25,133 nucleotides of DNA from Bilabrum cf. latius. Its lineage: Eukaryota; Bigyra: Bicosoecida; Bigyra; Bicosoecida. Each line of letters begins with the position of its first letter. Position 1 is the first letter of the stretch. This document shows, in pieces, positions 1 through 8,900 of this stretch. The notes beneath the pieces were generated by a model, which was given only the letters and a program-made list of their open reading frames with translations, did not search any database and was not told the DNA's origin. Location of the stretch: positions 1 through 25,133 of the forward strand of contig CBCXTV010000040.1 in NCBI GenBank assembly GCA_965178125.1. The letters run 5' to 3'. A program made the position numbers and the translations under genes.

Positions 1-1263
1 TGGCGGAGAGTCGGGGCGCTCTTCGTCCTGCGTCAGAATCTTCCACAAGTTGGTGATATCATTCTGCTCCAAGTTGTGCGGGATCCTCCATTCCGTGGCT
101 ATGAGGAAATGCTGCCGCGCCTTCTCTTTGATCGCGGCCACCTCTGGCGACTCGATTGGGTTGTGCATCATGCACCGGTTCGGGCCCCAAGGTAGGCCCA
201 ACTGGTCCAACGCCGTTCCGATGCAGAAGGTGTACACGAACCTGCACAGGGACAAGTAGTCCTCCTTGAGCCACAAGTAGGCCGCTGCGATCTCGTAGGC
301 GTCGCCGATCTGCTCGTCGGTGGAAAACCAGCCGTCGAAGTCCGCAATGGCCTGAGAGATCTCATCGAACTCGTCTCGGTTCTCGCGTATGGAAATCACG
401 TCGGGCATGTACCCGTGCTCGTACGCGTAGGTGTGGTTCTTGATCACAATGTAGCGAGCCCTGGTCTTGAGGATGCCTGCACGAAGGAGCAATTCCGTGG
501 CTGCCCAGTCGACAATGAGCGAGCCCAAGTGGCTGACGTTCTTGAGCTCGTTCTTGTAGCCCTCGTGGCCGAACTTGTTCTTGAGGGCGCAGCCGACTCC
601 GATGGCCAATATCATATCGTCATTGATCAAGCATCTGGGGCTGTGCTCCCCTGCAAACTCCCGCAGGTGGATGAGCGTCCTGCCCACCTCGAAGTCGATG
701 TCGACTTGGCGCCTGCCGTCCTTGAAGTGCGTGTGCGAATGCAGGAAGCCCCTCAAGGCCTGCTCGCACTCCTCGTCGCAGATCGGCTGCTCACAGGCGA
801 ACGGGTCCGGCTTGAACCAGTGGAGGACAGTCAGTAACGACTTTTCGATGGAGATTGATCCCTCCACTATGCTGGCGGTGACCCAGCCGCCATCGTTCGT
901 GCCATACGAATCAATGTGGTCGGCGAACGGATACGTCCGCGAGTTCTGCAACGGATTGTAGCCGCCAAGGTAGAAGGTCGTCGTGGGTGACCTGTGCCTG
1001 GCGCGGACCGCCGGGAACATTGAGGCTGCAACGGCGGTTTCGGAAGTCCAGAAGGCATGGCATGGCGAGCTGGGCTTCAGCCAATCGGCATCCACACCAG
1101 GCTCGCCCATCTGCTCATCGTCGTCATCGCCCTTCTGGCTCTCCTCCGGCTGCTTCATGAGGTACGCCTCGTTGTTCACCTCTTCGGCGGTCTTCAACGT
1201 CAGTGCGAAGCGTTGGCTTCTTTCCTCAAGCACCTCTTCCCGCGTCTTGACATCGAACAAGCC
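1..1263 (-). CDS. Unrecognised protein segment, open at the left edge
   Basis: This 421-codon frame has no stop and runs off the window. It continues, in the same frame, the coding region above it after a single TAG at 1264-1266. It begins GLFDVKTREEVLEERSQ and has an acidic patch (KGDDDDEQ). Family A copy 1 (read VDADWLKP) follows. Beyond it is a well-composed globular sequence with segments such as YLGGYNPLQNSRTYPFADH, CDEECEQALRGFLHSHTHF and AAAYLWLKEDYLSLCRFVYTFC. Amino-acid composition and the absence of stops argue that it is coding, whereas the opposite-strand frames here look like shadows. I recognise no family. By position it is the C-terminal part of the gene starting near 3591; it could also be a separate exon-like unit. 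No start codon can be assigned. Confidence 0.6.
1064..1107 (-). repeat. Family A hairpin insert, copy 1 (A1 type)
   Basis: The 23-nt core at 1074-1096 has one change (GCCAATCGGC instead of GCCGATCGGC). The arms GGCGAGCTGG and CCAGGCTCGCC pair over 10 bp with one bulged G. It is translated as DADWLKP in the surrounding frame. Confidence 0.85.
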
Positions 1264-1266
1264 CTA
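1264..1266 (-). other. Single in-frame TAG between two open segments
   Basis: The codons AAT GGT GGC TAG GGC TTG are in one frame that is otherwise open from 3285 to the window edge. The stop may be a real terminus, a nonsense mutation or a readthrough site; sequence alone cannot tell. Confidence 0.75.
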
Positions 1267-3285
1267 GCCACCATTGAACTGCGGGTTGAGGTTGTGAATG
1301 AGCTGGTCGAGCGTGGGAAGCGGCCACATGCCTCGCTGGATGTGCTCCGCCCCGGGGATCATGCGGAAGTGCAACCTGCCATTGCTGATCATCTCCAAAA
1401 CGAGTCGTGCTCGAGCCCGCCACTTCTGTCCCTTGTCGCCGGAGGCGGACTCGCGCGCCATCTTGCGGTTCCTCTTGTCGCGCTGAAAGCCGGCCCTGCT
1501 GTCGAACTTGCCCTGTCGTGCCTGCGGGTCACCGCTGCTGGACCCGGAGACGACCTGGATGGCCTCCTGCTGTTGCGTGAGGCTCAGCTCAGGCGACGAG
1601 AGGCGCATGTTGGCTGGCGCGGCGCAAGTCGTAGAGATGGTGTTCCCGTCGGCATCGATCAGCTCGGAGTCACCGGCCTCCTGACCGGTCAATGGGCCGG
1701 CCCCGTCATTGACCCAACCGACCTCGAACATGTCGCGTGTGCCGCCGGCACCCTTCGGATAGTGATGGTTCATCTCGATGGTGTAGGGCACAAGGAAGCT
1801 GTAGTCCAAATGGCGGCCACCTCCAAAGCTACCTCCAAGGTCCTGGTAGTGGCGGTTGACAAACCTCGTGCCCTCCGGCGTGGCATTGCCTTTGGCGACG
1901 ATCTGCTTGTACCGTCGTGAGAGGACACTGTGCTCTGCGCCGTGTCCGAGCCGAGCTCTGGCGATCTGCTTGAGGTCCTGCCGCTTCTCCGGGCCGTTGA
2001 GGAACTCATTCTCCAGCGTGCGCTTTCGGCTAAAGTCATTGAGCGGCGGGATATCACCCTCATAGTCTTCGCAATCCATCACATAGCCCGGCCTGCATCG
2101 AACTGTCACCTTGGCGCACTTGGCCCACAAGTCCTTGAATATGCGCACATGGTCGTTGCCGTCGTGGAGGACGCGCGTAGTCGCGTCGCCACCGTCGTCG
2201 AAATCGATGACGTTGGTCTCAAAGTCATTGTGCAGCTCCACCGGGTCCATCTCATACTCGATGAAGGCGTCCCGTAGGGCGAACTTGTCGGCGTACTCCG
2301 GAGGCGTGGCCAAGAGATAGACATGGGTGATGTGCAAGTCCTCGGGCCGAAAGCCGTACGTGGGCGACTCGCTGAAGCCACGCCACAGATAGCTGTTCGG
2401 CTTGGCGACCACCCGAAAGACGGCGGTCATGGGGTGCGTGCCATCGGTGGCAAGCACCGTGCCCTGAGGAAAGTCTTGGGTCTCGCACACCTTCGGATGT
2501 TTGCACGCCTTCTGGAAGTCCTTAGTCACTCGCACCAACGAAACTCCTGCTGCGGGACGCACCACCATGGCTCCATTGATCGACTCGATCGGGGGCCTCC
2601 GTCGCCCCTCCGGGCTGCAATTGCCGAGGTACCAAGCACCGGCGAGGCACGACCCTGTGCCGTAGCTCGGCAGGAGGCCTTTCCGGAGGATGAGCGGCAC
2701 ACATGAGGCCCATGTGCCATGGTAGAAGCACTCCGGCTCGTGGCCGTAGTCGTCCGGCATGGGAGCGCCGTTAGGAATGCTCATCATGTCGCCCGGCGGC
2801 ATGATCGTCGCGGCGACCGAGAGCGTCTTCTGGTACATGACCTTGTTGCTGGGCCACACGAACGGAGAGTCCGGGTACGACCCGGCATGCCTGCACTCCA
2901 AGAAGAAGTCATTGATCGAAGAGCGAGGCACGAACATCCCTGGGAGGCCCACATCGGCTTGCCGTTGGACCGTCTCGTACTTCCGGGCGTACTCAAGCAC
3001 GTCCGGAGACGCGACGCTCGTGTTGATGCTCGGGGGAGTGCGCAGCTCTTCCTGTCTGAGGAGCCTCGCCCGAAAGTCAATGTGCTCCATGACCTTAAGG
3101 GCGCTCGGGAGCTGCGCCTCGGGAAGCAGCTGCTCGTACTCCGGCATGGTGAACCACGGATGGCCCTGGCCCATGTCCCGCTCGCGCAAGAGCGGCTTGC
3201 CGGAGTACCAGTCGTTCGGCGAGGTCCGCGGGTTCCACCACTGCTGTGAGTGCTGGCTCTCGTGGTCGGACCGGAACTCCTCGTT
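1264..3285 (-). CDS. Large protein segment with an HGT-type ADP-ribosyltransferase-like motif
   Basis: This open segment lies between in-frame TAGs at 3286 and 1264, with its first ATG near 3174 (MGQGHPWFTMPEYEQLL). Counting from 3189, a motif CFYHGTWASCVPLILRKGL falls at about residues 154-172 (His157), followed by GTGSCLAGAWYLGN. The pattern 'hydrophobic-HGT-x6-8-hydrophobic-x3-GL-...-G-hydrophobic-aromatic' is typical of the first part of PARP/KptA-type ADP-ribosyltransferase folds. That assignment is inference, because the second and third catalytic positions are not clear to me. The C-terminal third is rich in Arg, Lys and Ser (QRDKRNRKMARESASGDKG) and could bind nucleic acid. It lies downstream of copia RT/RNase H on the same strand and is in frame with the N-terminal piece at 3289-3591, so the native protein probably starts with MSAGSGWHSG at 3591. 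Confidence 0.6.
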   Translation of the reverse strand, partial: NEEFRSDHESQHSQQWWNPRTSPNDWYSGKPLLRERDMGQGHPWFTMPEYEQLLPEAQLPSALKVMEHIDFRARLLRQEELRTPPSINTSVASPDVLEYARKYETVQRQADVGLPGMFVPRSSINDFFLECRHAGSYPDSPFVWPSNKVMYQKTLSVAATIMPPGDMMSIPNGAPMPDDYGHEPECFYHGTWASCVPLILRKGLLPSYGTGSCLAGAWYLGNCSPEGRRRPPIESINGAMVVRPAAGVSLVRVTKDFQKACKHPKVCETQDFPQGTVLATDGTHPMTAVFRVVAKPNSYLWRGFSESPTYGFRPEDLHITHVYLLATPPEYADKFALRDAFIEYEMDPVELHNDFETNVIDFDDGGDATTRVLHDGNDHVRIFKDLWAKCAKVTVRCRPGYVMDCEDYEGDIPPLNDFSRKRTLENEFLNGPEKRQDLKQIARARLGHGAEHSVLSRRYKQIVAKGNATPEGTRFVNRHYQDLGGSFGGGRHLDYSFLVPYTIEMNHHYPKGAGGTRDMFEVGWVNDGAGPLTGQEAGDSELIDADGNTISTTCAAPANMRLSSPELSLTQQQEAIQVVSGSSSGDPQARQGKFDSRAGFQRDKRNRKMARESASGDKGQKWRARARLVLEMISNGRLHFRMIPGAEHIQRGMWPLPTLDQLIHNLNPQFNGG

Positions 3286-3288
3286 CTA
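3286..3288 (-). other. Single in-frame TAG interrupting the ORF downstream of RT
   Basis: The frame reads WSQYVR, then TAG, then NEEFRSDHESQHSQQWW without a frame change. Both sides share a Ser/Gln/Trp-rich composition, which suggests one original ORF with a nonsense change or a suppressible stop. Confidence 0.75.
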
Positions 3289-5952
3289 CCGAACGTACTG
3301 GCTCCATGTAGCGTCGTCCCACCAGGAGCGCTCGGGCGCCTGGTGTTGGGGCCAGCCCCCTTGCTGGCTCCCGCTGCTGGTGTGAGTCTGCTGCTGCGCC
3401 TCCCTGCCCGATGTCCAGTGGCTGCTGGATGACGACCACCGCTGTGTCGAGGAGGAGGCGTTGGGAATCGAATTCGGTTGACCGGTGGGGTTCAGCCGAT
3501 CGGCATCCCCACCACCGGTCCAAGAGCTGCCGCTTTGCTGCCCGCTGCTCCCGTCCGCCCATCCGGAATGCCAGCCGCTGCCGGCCGACATCGCGAAAAA
3601 GTATGATGCGACGGGTGATCTACTGACGCAGGCGGCACGTGGCAGAACCTGGGAGCAGTCTCCTGGGACCAGAGTCCTAGAAACGGCTAATGGCGGTATG
3701 ATGCACACATGGTGAATGCCATCCACTGCTGGGCGAAAACACGGGCACGACTGATGTCTGGACGACGGGAAGTGATCAGATTGGCCTGTCGACTTCAGCC
3801 GATCGGCATCCGCACGACAGGCCACCCACAAGCTGCTCTGATTGGTCGTGCCATCGCCCAAGCGGTCCGCGGGCCGTTTCGCAGCCCACACCTCTGACGC
3901 AGACTGAACCAACATTCTGCCGGACATTAGGGCATGCAACAGATCGCGAGACACGGCCCCCTTTGTGAGGCCGTCTGCAGTCATGTCACGCGTGTCGAGC
4001 CAGACCATAGATGACAAGACGCGATGGTCTAGGAGCTCGCGCAAGTACTGCACATGCACGAATAGCGATTTGTCTGCGGGAATCTTCACGGTGCTGGCTG
4101 TGACGGCTGCAAACACCGACTTGGCATCAATGTACAGCGACATAGGGACAAATCCAGCATTCTCGCGTCGCGCGCGCGCACTCTCTGCTGTCATGGGCCC
4201 GGTCTCAACTTCACACAACATTTGGGAGACCAGAATACCTTGGTCAACCGCGTCGCCTGCCGAAAGAAGCTCAGCGGCGAACGTGCTGCGCGTGACGTGT
4301 CTTTGCGACCGGCAAGCCCACTCAATGACATGTGCTGGAGCTGTTCTGGTGAAGGAACCAAGTTGGCTGGTGGGGTTCAGCCGATCGGCATCCCCACCAC
4401 CAGCCTGTCCGGCAACTCGAGTCTTTGCCTCGCCACCCGTCTCGCACCTGAGAAACAAAGCACCCCGGAGGCTGTAGCCATCCTCCGGCTCCTTCTTGAA
4501 TGCTGCGTCCGACACCACACGCAGGTGTGGGACACTCGTCCTGTCGAATGGTGCGAAGTGGAGCTGCTTGGGGGTTCGCTGAACCCAGCGCAGCACACGA
4601 TTGAGCTTGCGAGCATGCTCCACACGTGGCTTGGCAACATTTCGCTGGAGGGCGCAGACAAACACAAGAATGTCCACACGGGTGTGCGCCAAGTATGCCA
4701 ACGCGCCCAACAAGGATCGGTATAGAGCGTGCAGCTCCATTCCGGCCTCGTCATCATCGGCTCCGGACGAGACCTGTGGATGCGCGATTGGCTTCAATGT
4801 ATTCGCAAAGTGGATCTGATCCAAGGTGACCGCTAGGGTCTTGGGGCATTGAACATGGCGCACGCCGCAATTGGTGAACTCGTACTTGTTCACCTTGAGC
4901 TCGCCGAAGACCTTCTGAATCTCGGTCATGACTGTTTGGATGACCGCAGGGTCCCCGGCGAACTTCAGATCGTCAACGTGCTTGGTCATTATCAACTTCA
5001 AGTCTCCATGTTTGTCGTGGTAGTAGCACAACTCTTGGTCGATCGTGCTCGGCTGCAGGCCGCACTTGTCTCGCGTGACCATTTGCAATTTGAGCGAGAA
5101 GGCTCGGGGCGCGTCAACCAGCCCCGTGCCAGGCTTGTCACAGTGCAGCACCTCTGTGCGGGGGTCAAAGGTCTCGAAGCCTGGAATCTGTCGAAGTTGG
5201 GACATGTTATATGCCGGGAGGTAGAAGTTGACCTCCCGTGCGGGTTCCCCTGTGAGCTTGGCAAGCTCTTCATAGGTGACGCCCTGGAGAAAGGCCTTGG
5301 AGATGTCGGCGGCACAGAGGACCCAGCCACGGAGAACGGCCTCAGACACGATGAGCTTCTGCGAGCCCCTGGTCGATGTCCCGGCGTAACGGTCGATGTC
5401 CCATTTGTCGGCATCTTTAAAGCCACGCGCAGTGAGCCGAGCTCGTATCGTTCTCTTCGCAGTGGCTGGCGAGTTCTGGAAGCCAACCTTCGTAGCGTCA
5501 ACGGTCTGCTCCTCGTACTTGAACTTGTACACCCGACGCGTGTCAATGACGTTCCTGGCCTCCGTCTTCTGCTTGCGGCTGAAGCACTCCAACTTCGCCC
5601 AGGTCTGGAGCTCCTTGAGCATGGCTCCCTCGATTTCTTGCCAGTGTTCATTGACCTGCTGGGGTGAGAGAACATCGTCGTCCCGCTGTACCACGGCGCG
5701 CCGGGTGCTGTTGGTCTCAACCTTCAGCACCAACTGTTCATCGGGCCTGATGGCCTGACCACCGGTCCACATGAGGTTCGCCGTGGGGTACGGAACGATA
5801 AGCTCCACGCTGTCCTCGAGCGTCTCGAATGCATGAAGCATTGAGGTCGTGTGTCCAAGGACATTGAGCTCGAGAAAAAGTTCTAGTGGGAGTCGGTCGT
5901 CTGGCTGAAAGAAACTGTGGGGATCTGTCGGCTTCAGCCGATCGGCATCCAC
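3286..5952 (-). CDS. Ty1/copia reverse transcriptase-RNase H, fused in frame to the start of the downstream ORF
   Basis: This is the RNA-dependent DNA polymerase and RNase H of a copia-type retroelement. Counting from 5952, the RT palm motif A is DISKAFLQG (catalytic Asp216). Motif C is KHVDDLKFAGD (Asp327-Asp328, with His replacing the usual Tyr of YVDD). RNase H acidic residues follow at SDAAF (Asp482), TFAAELLS (Glu561), YIDAK (Asp609) and TADGLTK (Asp660). A family A hairpin is inserted at about residues 516-529, in the variable loop between the first two RNase H acids. The RT frame is open only from about 6096 and is offset by one base from the integrase ORF, with a family A copy at the break. 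After RNase H the frame continues through a Ser-rich linker (copies 2 and 3) and MSAGSGWHSG at 3591 before the TAG. The RT/RNase H call is secure; activity is doubtful because the link to integrase is broken. Confidence 0.93.
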   Translation of the reverse strand: MDADRLKPTDPHSFFQPDDRLPLELFLELNVLGHTTSMLHAFETLEDSVELIVPYPTANLMWTGGQAIRPDEQLVLKVETNSTRRAVVQRDDDVLSPQQVNEHWQEIEGAMLKELQTWAKLECFSRKQKTEARNVIDTRRVYKFKYEEQTVDATKVGFQNSPATAKRTIRARLTARGFKDADKWDIDRYAGTSTRGSQKLIVSEAVLRGWVLCAADISKAFLQGVTYEELAKLTGEPAREVNFYLPAYNMSQLRQIPGFETFDPRTEVLHCDKPGTGLVDAPRAFSLKLQMVTRDKCGLQPSTIDQELCYYHDKHGDLKLIMTKHVDDLKFAGDPAVIQTVMTEIQKVFGELKVNKYEFTNCGVRHVQCPKTLAVTLDQIHFANTLKPIAHPQVSSGADDDEAGMELHALYRSLLGALAYLAHTRVDILVFVCALQRNVAKPRVEHARKLNRVLRWVQRTPKQLHFAPFDRTSVPHLRVVSDAAFKKEPEDGYSLRGALFLRCETGGEAKTRVAGQAGGGDADRLNPTSQLGSFTRTAPAHVIEWACRSQRHVTRSTFAAELLSAGDAVDQGILVSQMLCEVETGPMTAESARARRENAGFVPMSLYIDAKSVFAAVTASTVKIPADKSLFVHVQYLRELLDHRVLSSMVWLDTRDMTADGLTKGAVSRDLLHALMSGRMLVQSASEVWAAKRPADRLGDGTTNQSSLWVACRADADRLKSTGQSDHFPSSRHQSCPCFRPAVDGIHHVCIIPPLAVSRTLVPGDCSQVLPRAACVSRSPVASYFFAMSAGSGWHSGWADGSSGQQSGSSWTGGGDADRLNPTGQPNSIPNASSSTQRWSSSSSHWTSGREAQQQTHTSSGSQQGGWPQHQAPERSWWDDATWSQYVR
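3480..3520 (-). repeat. Family A hairpin insert, copy 2 (A2 type)
   Basis: The A2 core (27 nt, with GGGG and CCCC closing the palindrome) lies between arms GACCGGT and ACCGGTC, a perfect 7-bp pair. Compared with copy 4 the arms differ at two paired positions, both compensated. It is read as GGGDADRLNPT. Confidence 0.9.
3592..3890 (-). other. Linker between RNase H and the downstream ORF
   Basis: The frame stays open, but composition is irregular and no domain is visible. Family A copy 3 lies here. The likely start codon of the downstream ORF (ATG of MSAGSGWHSG) is at 3591-3589. This stretch may be a former untranslated spacer that happens to be open. Confidence 0.45.
3782..3824 (-). repeat. 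Family A hairpin insert, copy 3 (A1 type)
   Basis: The core differs from consensus at two edge positions. The arms TGGCCTGTCG and CGACAGGCCA are perfectly complementary over 10 bp. Confidence 0.9.
4365..4405 (-). repeat. Family A hairpin insert, copy 4 (A2 type), inside RNase H
   Basis: The arms GGCTGGT and ACCAGCC form a perfect 7-bp pair around the A2 core. It adds GGGDADRLNPT to the RNase H domain without breaking the frame. Its flanks resemble those of copy 9 (both followed by CTGTCC on the plus strand). Confidence 0.9.
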
Positions 5953-5967
5953 ACGACAGTCCCCACA
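5916..5967 (-). repeat. Family A hairpin insert, copy 5 (A1 type), at the integrase/RT break
   Basis: This copy has the longest arms: TGTGGGGA-T-CTGTCG against CGACAGTCCCCACA, 14 bp with one bulged T. In the integrase frame the core reads MPIG then TGA; in the RT frame it reads DADRLKPT. The only stop the family can supply in this orientation therefore ends the 2552-codon ORF. Confidence 0.93.
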
Positions 5968-8900
5968 TCCTGCGTCTTGGGTTCTCCCACCGAACCTGCA
6001 AGGAGCACCGTCTCGAGGACCTGCTGCATCCCAGGGTCCTCGTGGATGAAGAACTCCGAAAGAAGAGACTGCCTGGTCCCGTCGCTGTCGCAGAGGTCAC
6101 TGTTGCGCTCCTCGGGAATCGTCGACAGTCGGGGTGCGCTGTCAGTGGCCATCGACGACGCACCTGACGGGACGACACTGTTGTGTTGGGCCTGCTGCTC
6201 GACAAGGTCCACAGACTCCGCGTTGCAATAGAACTGGATCACACAGTACTTCGCCCAACACGGGCCAACTGCGGCCTGTACGGAGAATCGTGGGATATGT
6301 CCGGCGTAATCCGCGATTTGTTCATGGAAGACATACGGTCCACCACCGCGTGGCCACATCATGCTGACGCACAGCTCATGCCCATGCGTTCCTCCGATGT
6401 GGCGCGCTCCAACGCCGGCCTTCACCGCAACGACATTGTCGAGCTGGAACCGGGCAGCACACAGGAACTCAGCCCTGAACACCGGTAAGACTGGGCTAGC
6501 GGTCCTGCGCCAGCCGTTTGGCGTCTTCTCAGGGCCCACGCTGATGGTGGTCCCCTCATTGAGCTGATTCACCATCCGCACCACGGTCGACCACACATTC
6601 CGGTGCACGGGGCTGTTGTAGGTCGCGTAGGAGAGGTCCAGCGTGAAGTAGGAGAGATGGCGCCTGACATGGCGTATCGCCACCTCATACAGTCCTCGCA
6701 ACCAACGAAGCGTGATCATGCCCCGGGACAGATTGGTGAGGTCGACCACGGTGGCTGGGCCGTACCATCCAGAGACGTCCTTAGTCGATGGTTCCCGGTA
6801 GAAGTCAACCTCGTCGCCCAACTGCAACTGGAGCTGCTCCCCCGCCATTGTAGTACGAGTGCCAAGTGCTCGGTTGATCCTTGCCTGAGCCGACCCCTCG
6901 ACAACGGCCTGAACGGCCAGCTCTCGTAGGCGGCGTGTGCTCAAAAGGTCGGAGGTCTTGGTCGCACCACCTGGGTAGTCGATCTGGTCGGCACTGGGCA
7001 AGATATGCGGCACTCGGCCATAGACGGCATTGTACGGGGTTGAGCCATTGACGGTGAGGAGTGCATTGCCTGCGAAGACTGCCTCTGCGAGCACCCGCTC
7101 GAACGGGACGTTCAAGCCGTCGACGTTACACTGCGTCACGAGTCGGTGCACGCAGTCTCGGAAGATGGCGCCCCGGCGCTCAATGTACCTCGCATGCGTA
7201 TCCTTGGGGCGCACCACCAGGCGTACACCATGGTGGTTCAAGAAGAGCTTCGCATCGTCGCTGCCTGAGATGCCTCCCTCGCCGTCCATGATGAGCTCCT
7301 TCGGAGGGCCATGTGTCTGGAACCAGAGACGAGTAATGCCATTGATCAATGTGGCAGACTCCTTGTTCGGGATCACCTCGGCCGCATGCCACCTCGTGCA
7401 GCGGTCGAGCATGTGAAGGATGGTGTGCCCAGAGATGAAGATCAGGTCGCACTCGACCTGTTCATTGAACCTATCAGGAATGGCTGCGTTGCTCGCACTC
7501 ATTGGCCCTGGCCTGCTCCACTCACGACACACCGTGCACGAGTGCACGATGCTGGGCACCAGGTCAAGCGCCTTCTGTGGAACTCCTGCTCGGTGAAGCA
7601 TGCGCGTGAGCGTCTGCGCCGATGCGTGCCACCATCTGACGTGCAACTTGCGCAAGACGCGACGAATAACTGCTTCATTGTCCGTGCGGAGGGCCCGGAC
7701 CGAATTGCCAATGTCGAAGTGCGTCCAATCCGGCTGCGGCGCCTCGCCGACGGCGGCGTCAGCGTAGCGCGGCCTTTGGGCGCGTCGAGGCCCATCCTGG
7801 CCTCGTCCATCGACTGCATCATCTGGCACTTCCACCACATCCGGAGGCAGTGGCGGCGCCGGCCTGTACTCCGCTGGCCCAGAGCTGCGAGTGACAGAGT
7901 CGGGCAAAGCGGCTTCAGCCGATCGGCATCCACGCGCTTCGCCCTGCTGCGCACGATCTGCTGCTACAACTCGCTCTTCGTCTGCCGTTCCCATGGGGCG
8001 ACCGTCTGGGTCGACTGGAGCGAGCCTCGCTGTCGGCTCACTCGTGTCCGGAGGTACTGGGTCATGCGGACGGTCGCCTCGGGCAGCACGAGTGACTGGC
8101 ACATAACCAGTGGCAAATCGGCATTCCCCAAAACGGAACGTGTGTGCGGGATCGCCTCGCTGGCACCTGTCTTGGCATGCCTGACACCCTGGATAGAACG
8201 GAACAACATGGGGCCAGGCGCACTGGCCCACCTTGCGATTGTGCGCTGGGTCGTCCATGGCGATGTTACGTTGGCATGCCGGACAAAGGCAGGCCTCGTT
8301 GCCAGGAGGCACACGTCGATCTCGGACTGGCTTCTGTCGATGGCCCGGCGGTCGTGGCGCCAGCTGAGGTCCTGAATGCGAGGCTGCTCCCGAACCAGAG
8401 CTGGAAGAGGATGGTCCGACCGGGTACACGACAGTGCCTGCATTGATCTGCTGTTCGAAGCCGACCTCGACTGGGTAGCGCCCGACAAGCAACGCGGGGT
8501 CGCTGCCCAACGATGCGAGGTCTTCGCCACAATCGTCGAAATGGTCCTCGATGATCTTTGTCCGCTTCTTGGCAACGTGGGGGTTGCCCGCCTCTTTCTG
8601 CAGCTTACGTCGCTCCTTCTCCCTCTGCTTCGCCTCGGTTGGGAACGCCAGAACGCCTCGATCGCATCGCTGCTGTGATCGGATGCTGCTGCTGCCTGCT
8701 CCTGGGTCGTAGGATGTCGTTGTCTCTTGTCCGCCCTGAGGCGGTCTTGAAGTGCTGGGGGTACTGCTGGGTCCGCCCGCAGGCGGGCCTGAACTGCTGA
8801 GTCTGGTGTGTCCTGGGACGCCCTGATCGTACCTGGCCACACCGACATGGACGCCCAAGAGCATCAGCAGGACCACCACAAGTAGCACAAAGATGCGACG

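Noticed and set aside
253-276. Spliced-leader-like match ending GGCTCAAG
   Set aside because: It is part of a well-composed coding frame (AYLWLKEDY) and explained by codon content.
1057-1920. Long plus-strand open frame (287 codons)
   Set aside because: It lies opposite the minus-strand ART-like ORF and its continuation. Composition is Leu/Arg/Val-rich with no motif, as expected of the antisense of a GC-rich gene.
4849-5667. Plus-strand open frame of 272 codons
   Set aside because: It is exactly antisense to the RT domain, whose catalytic motifs are clear on the minus strand.
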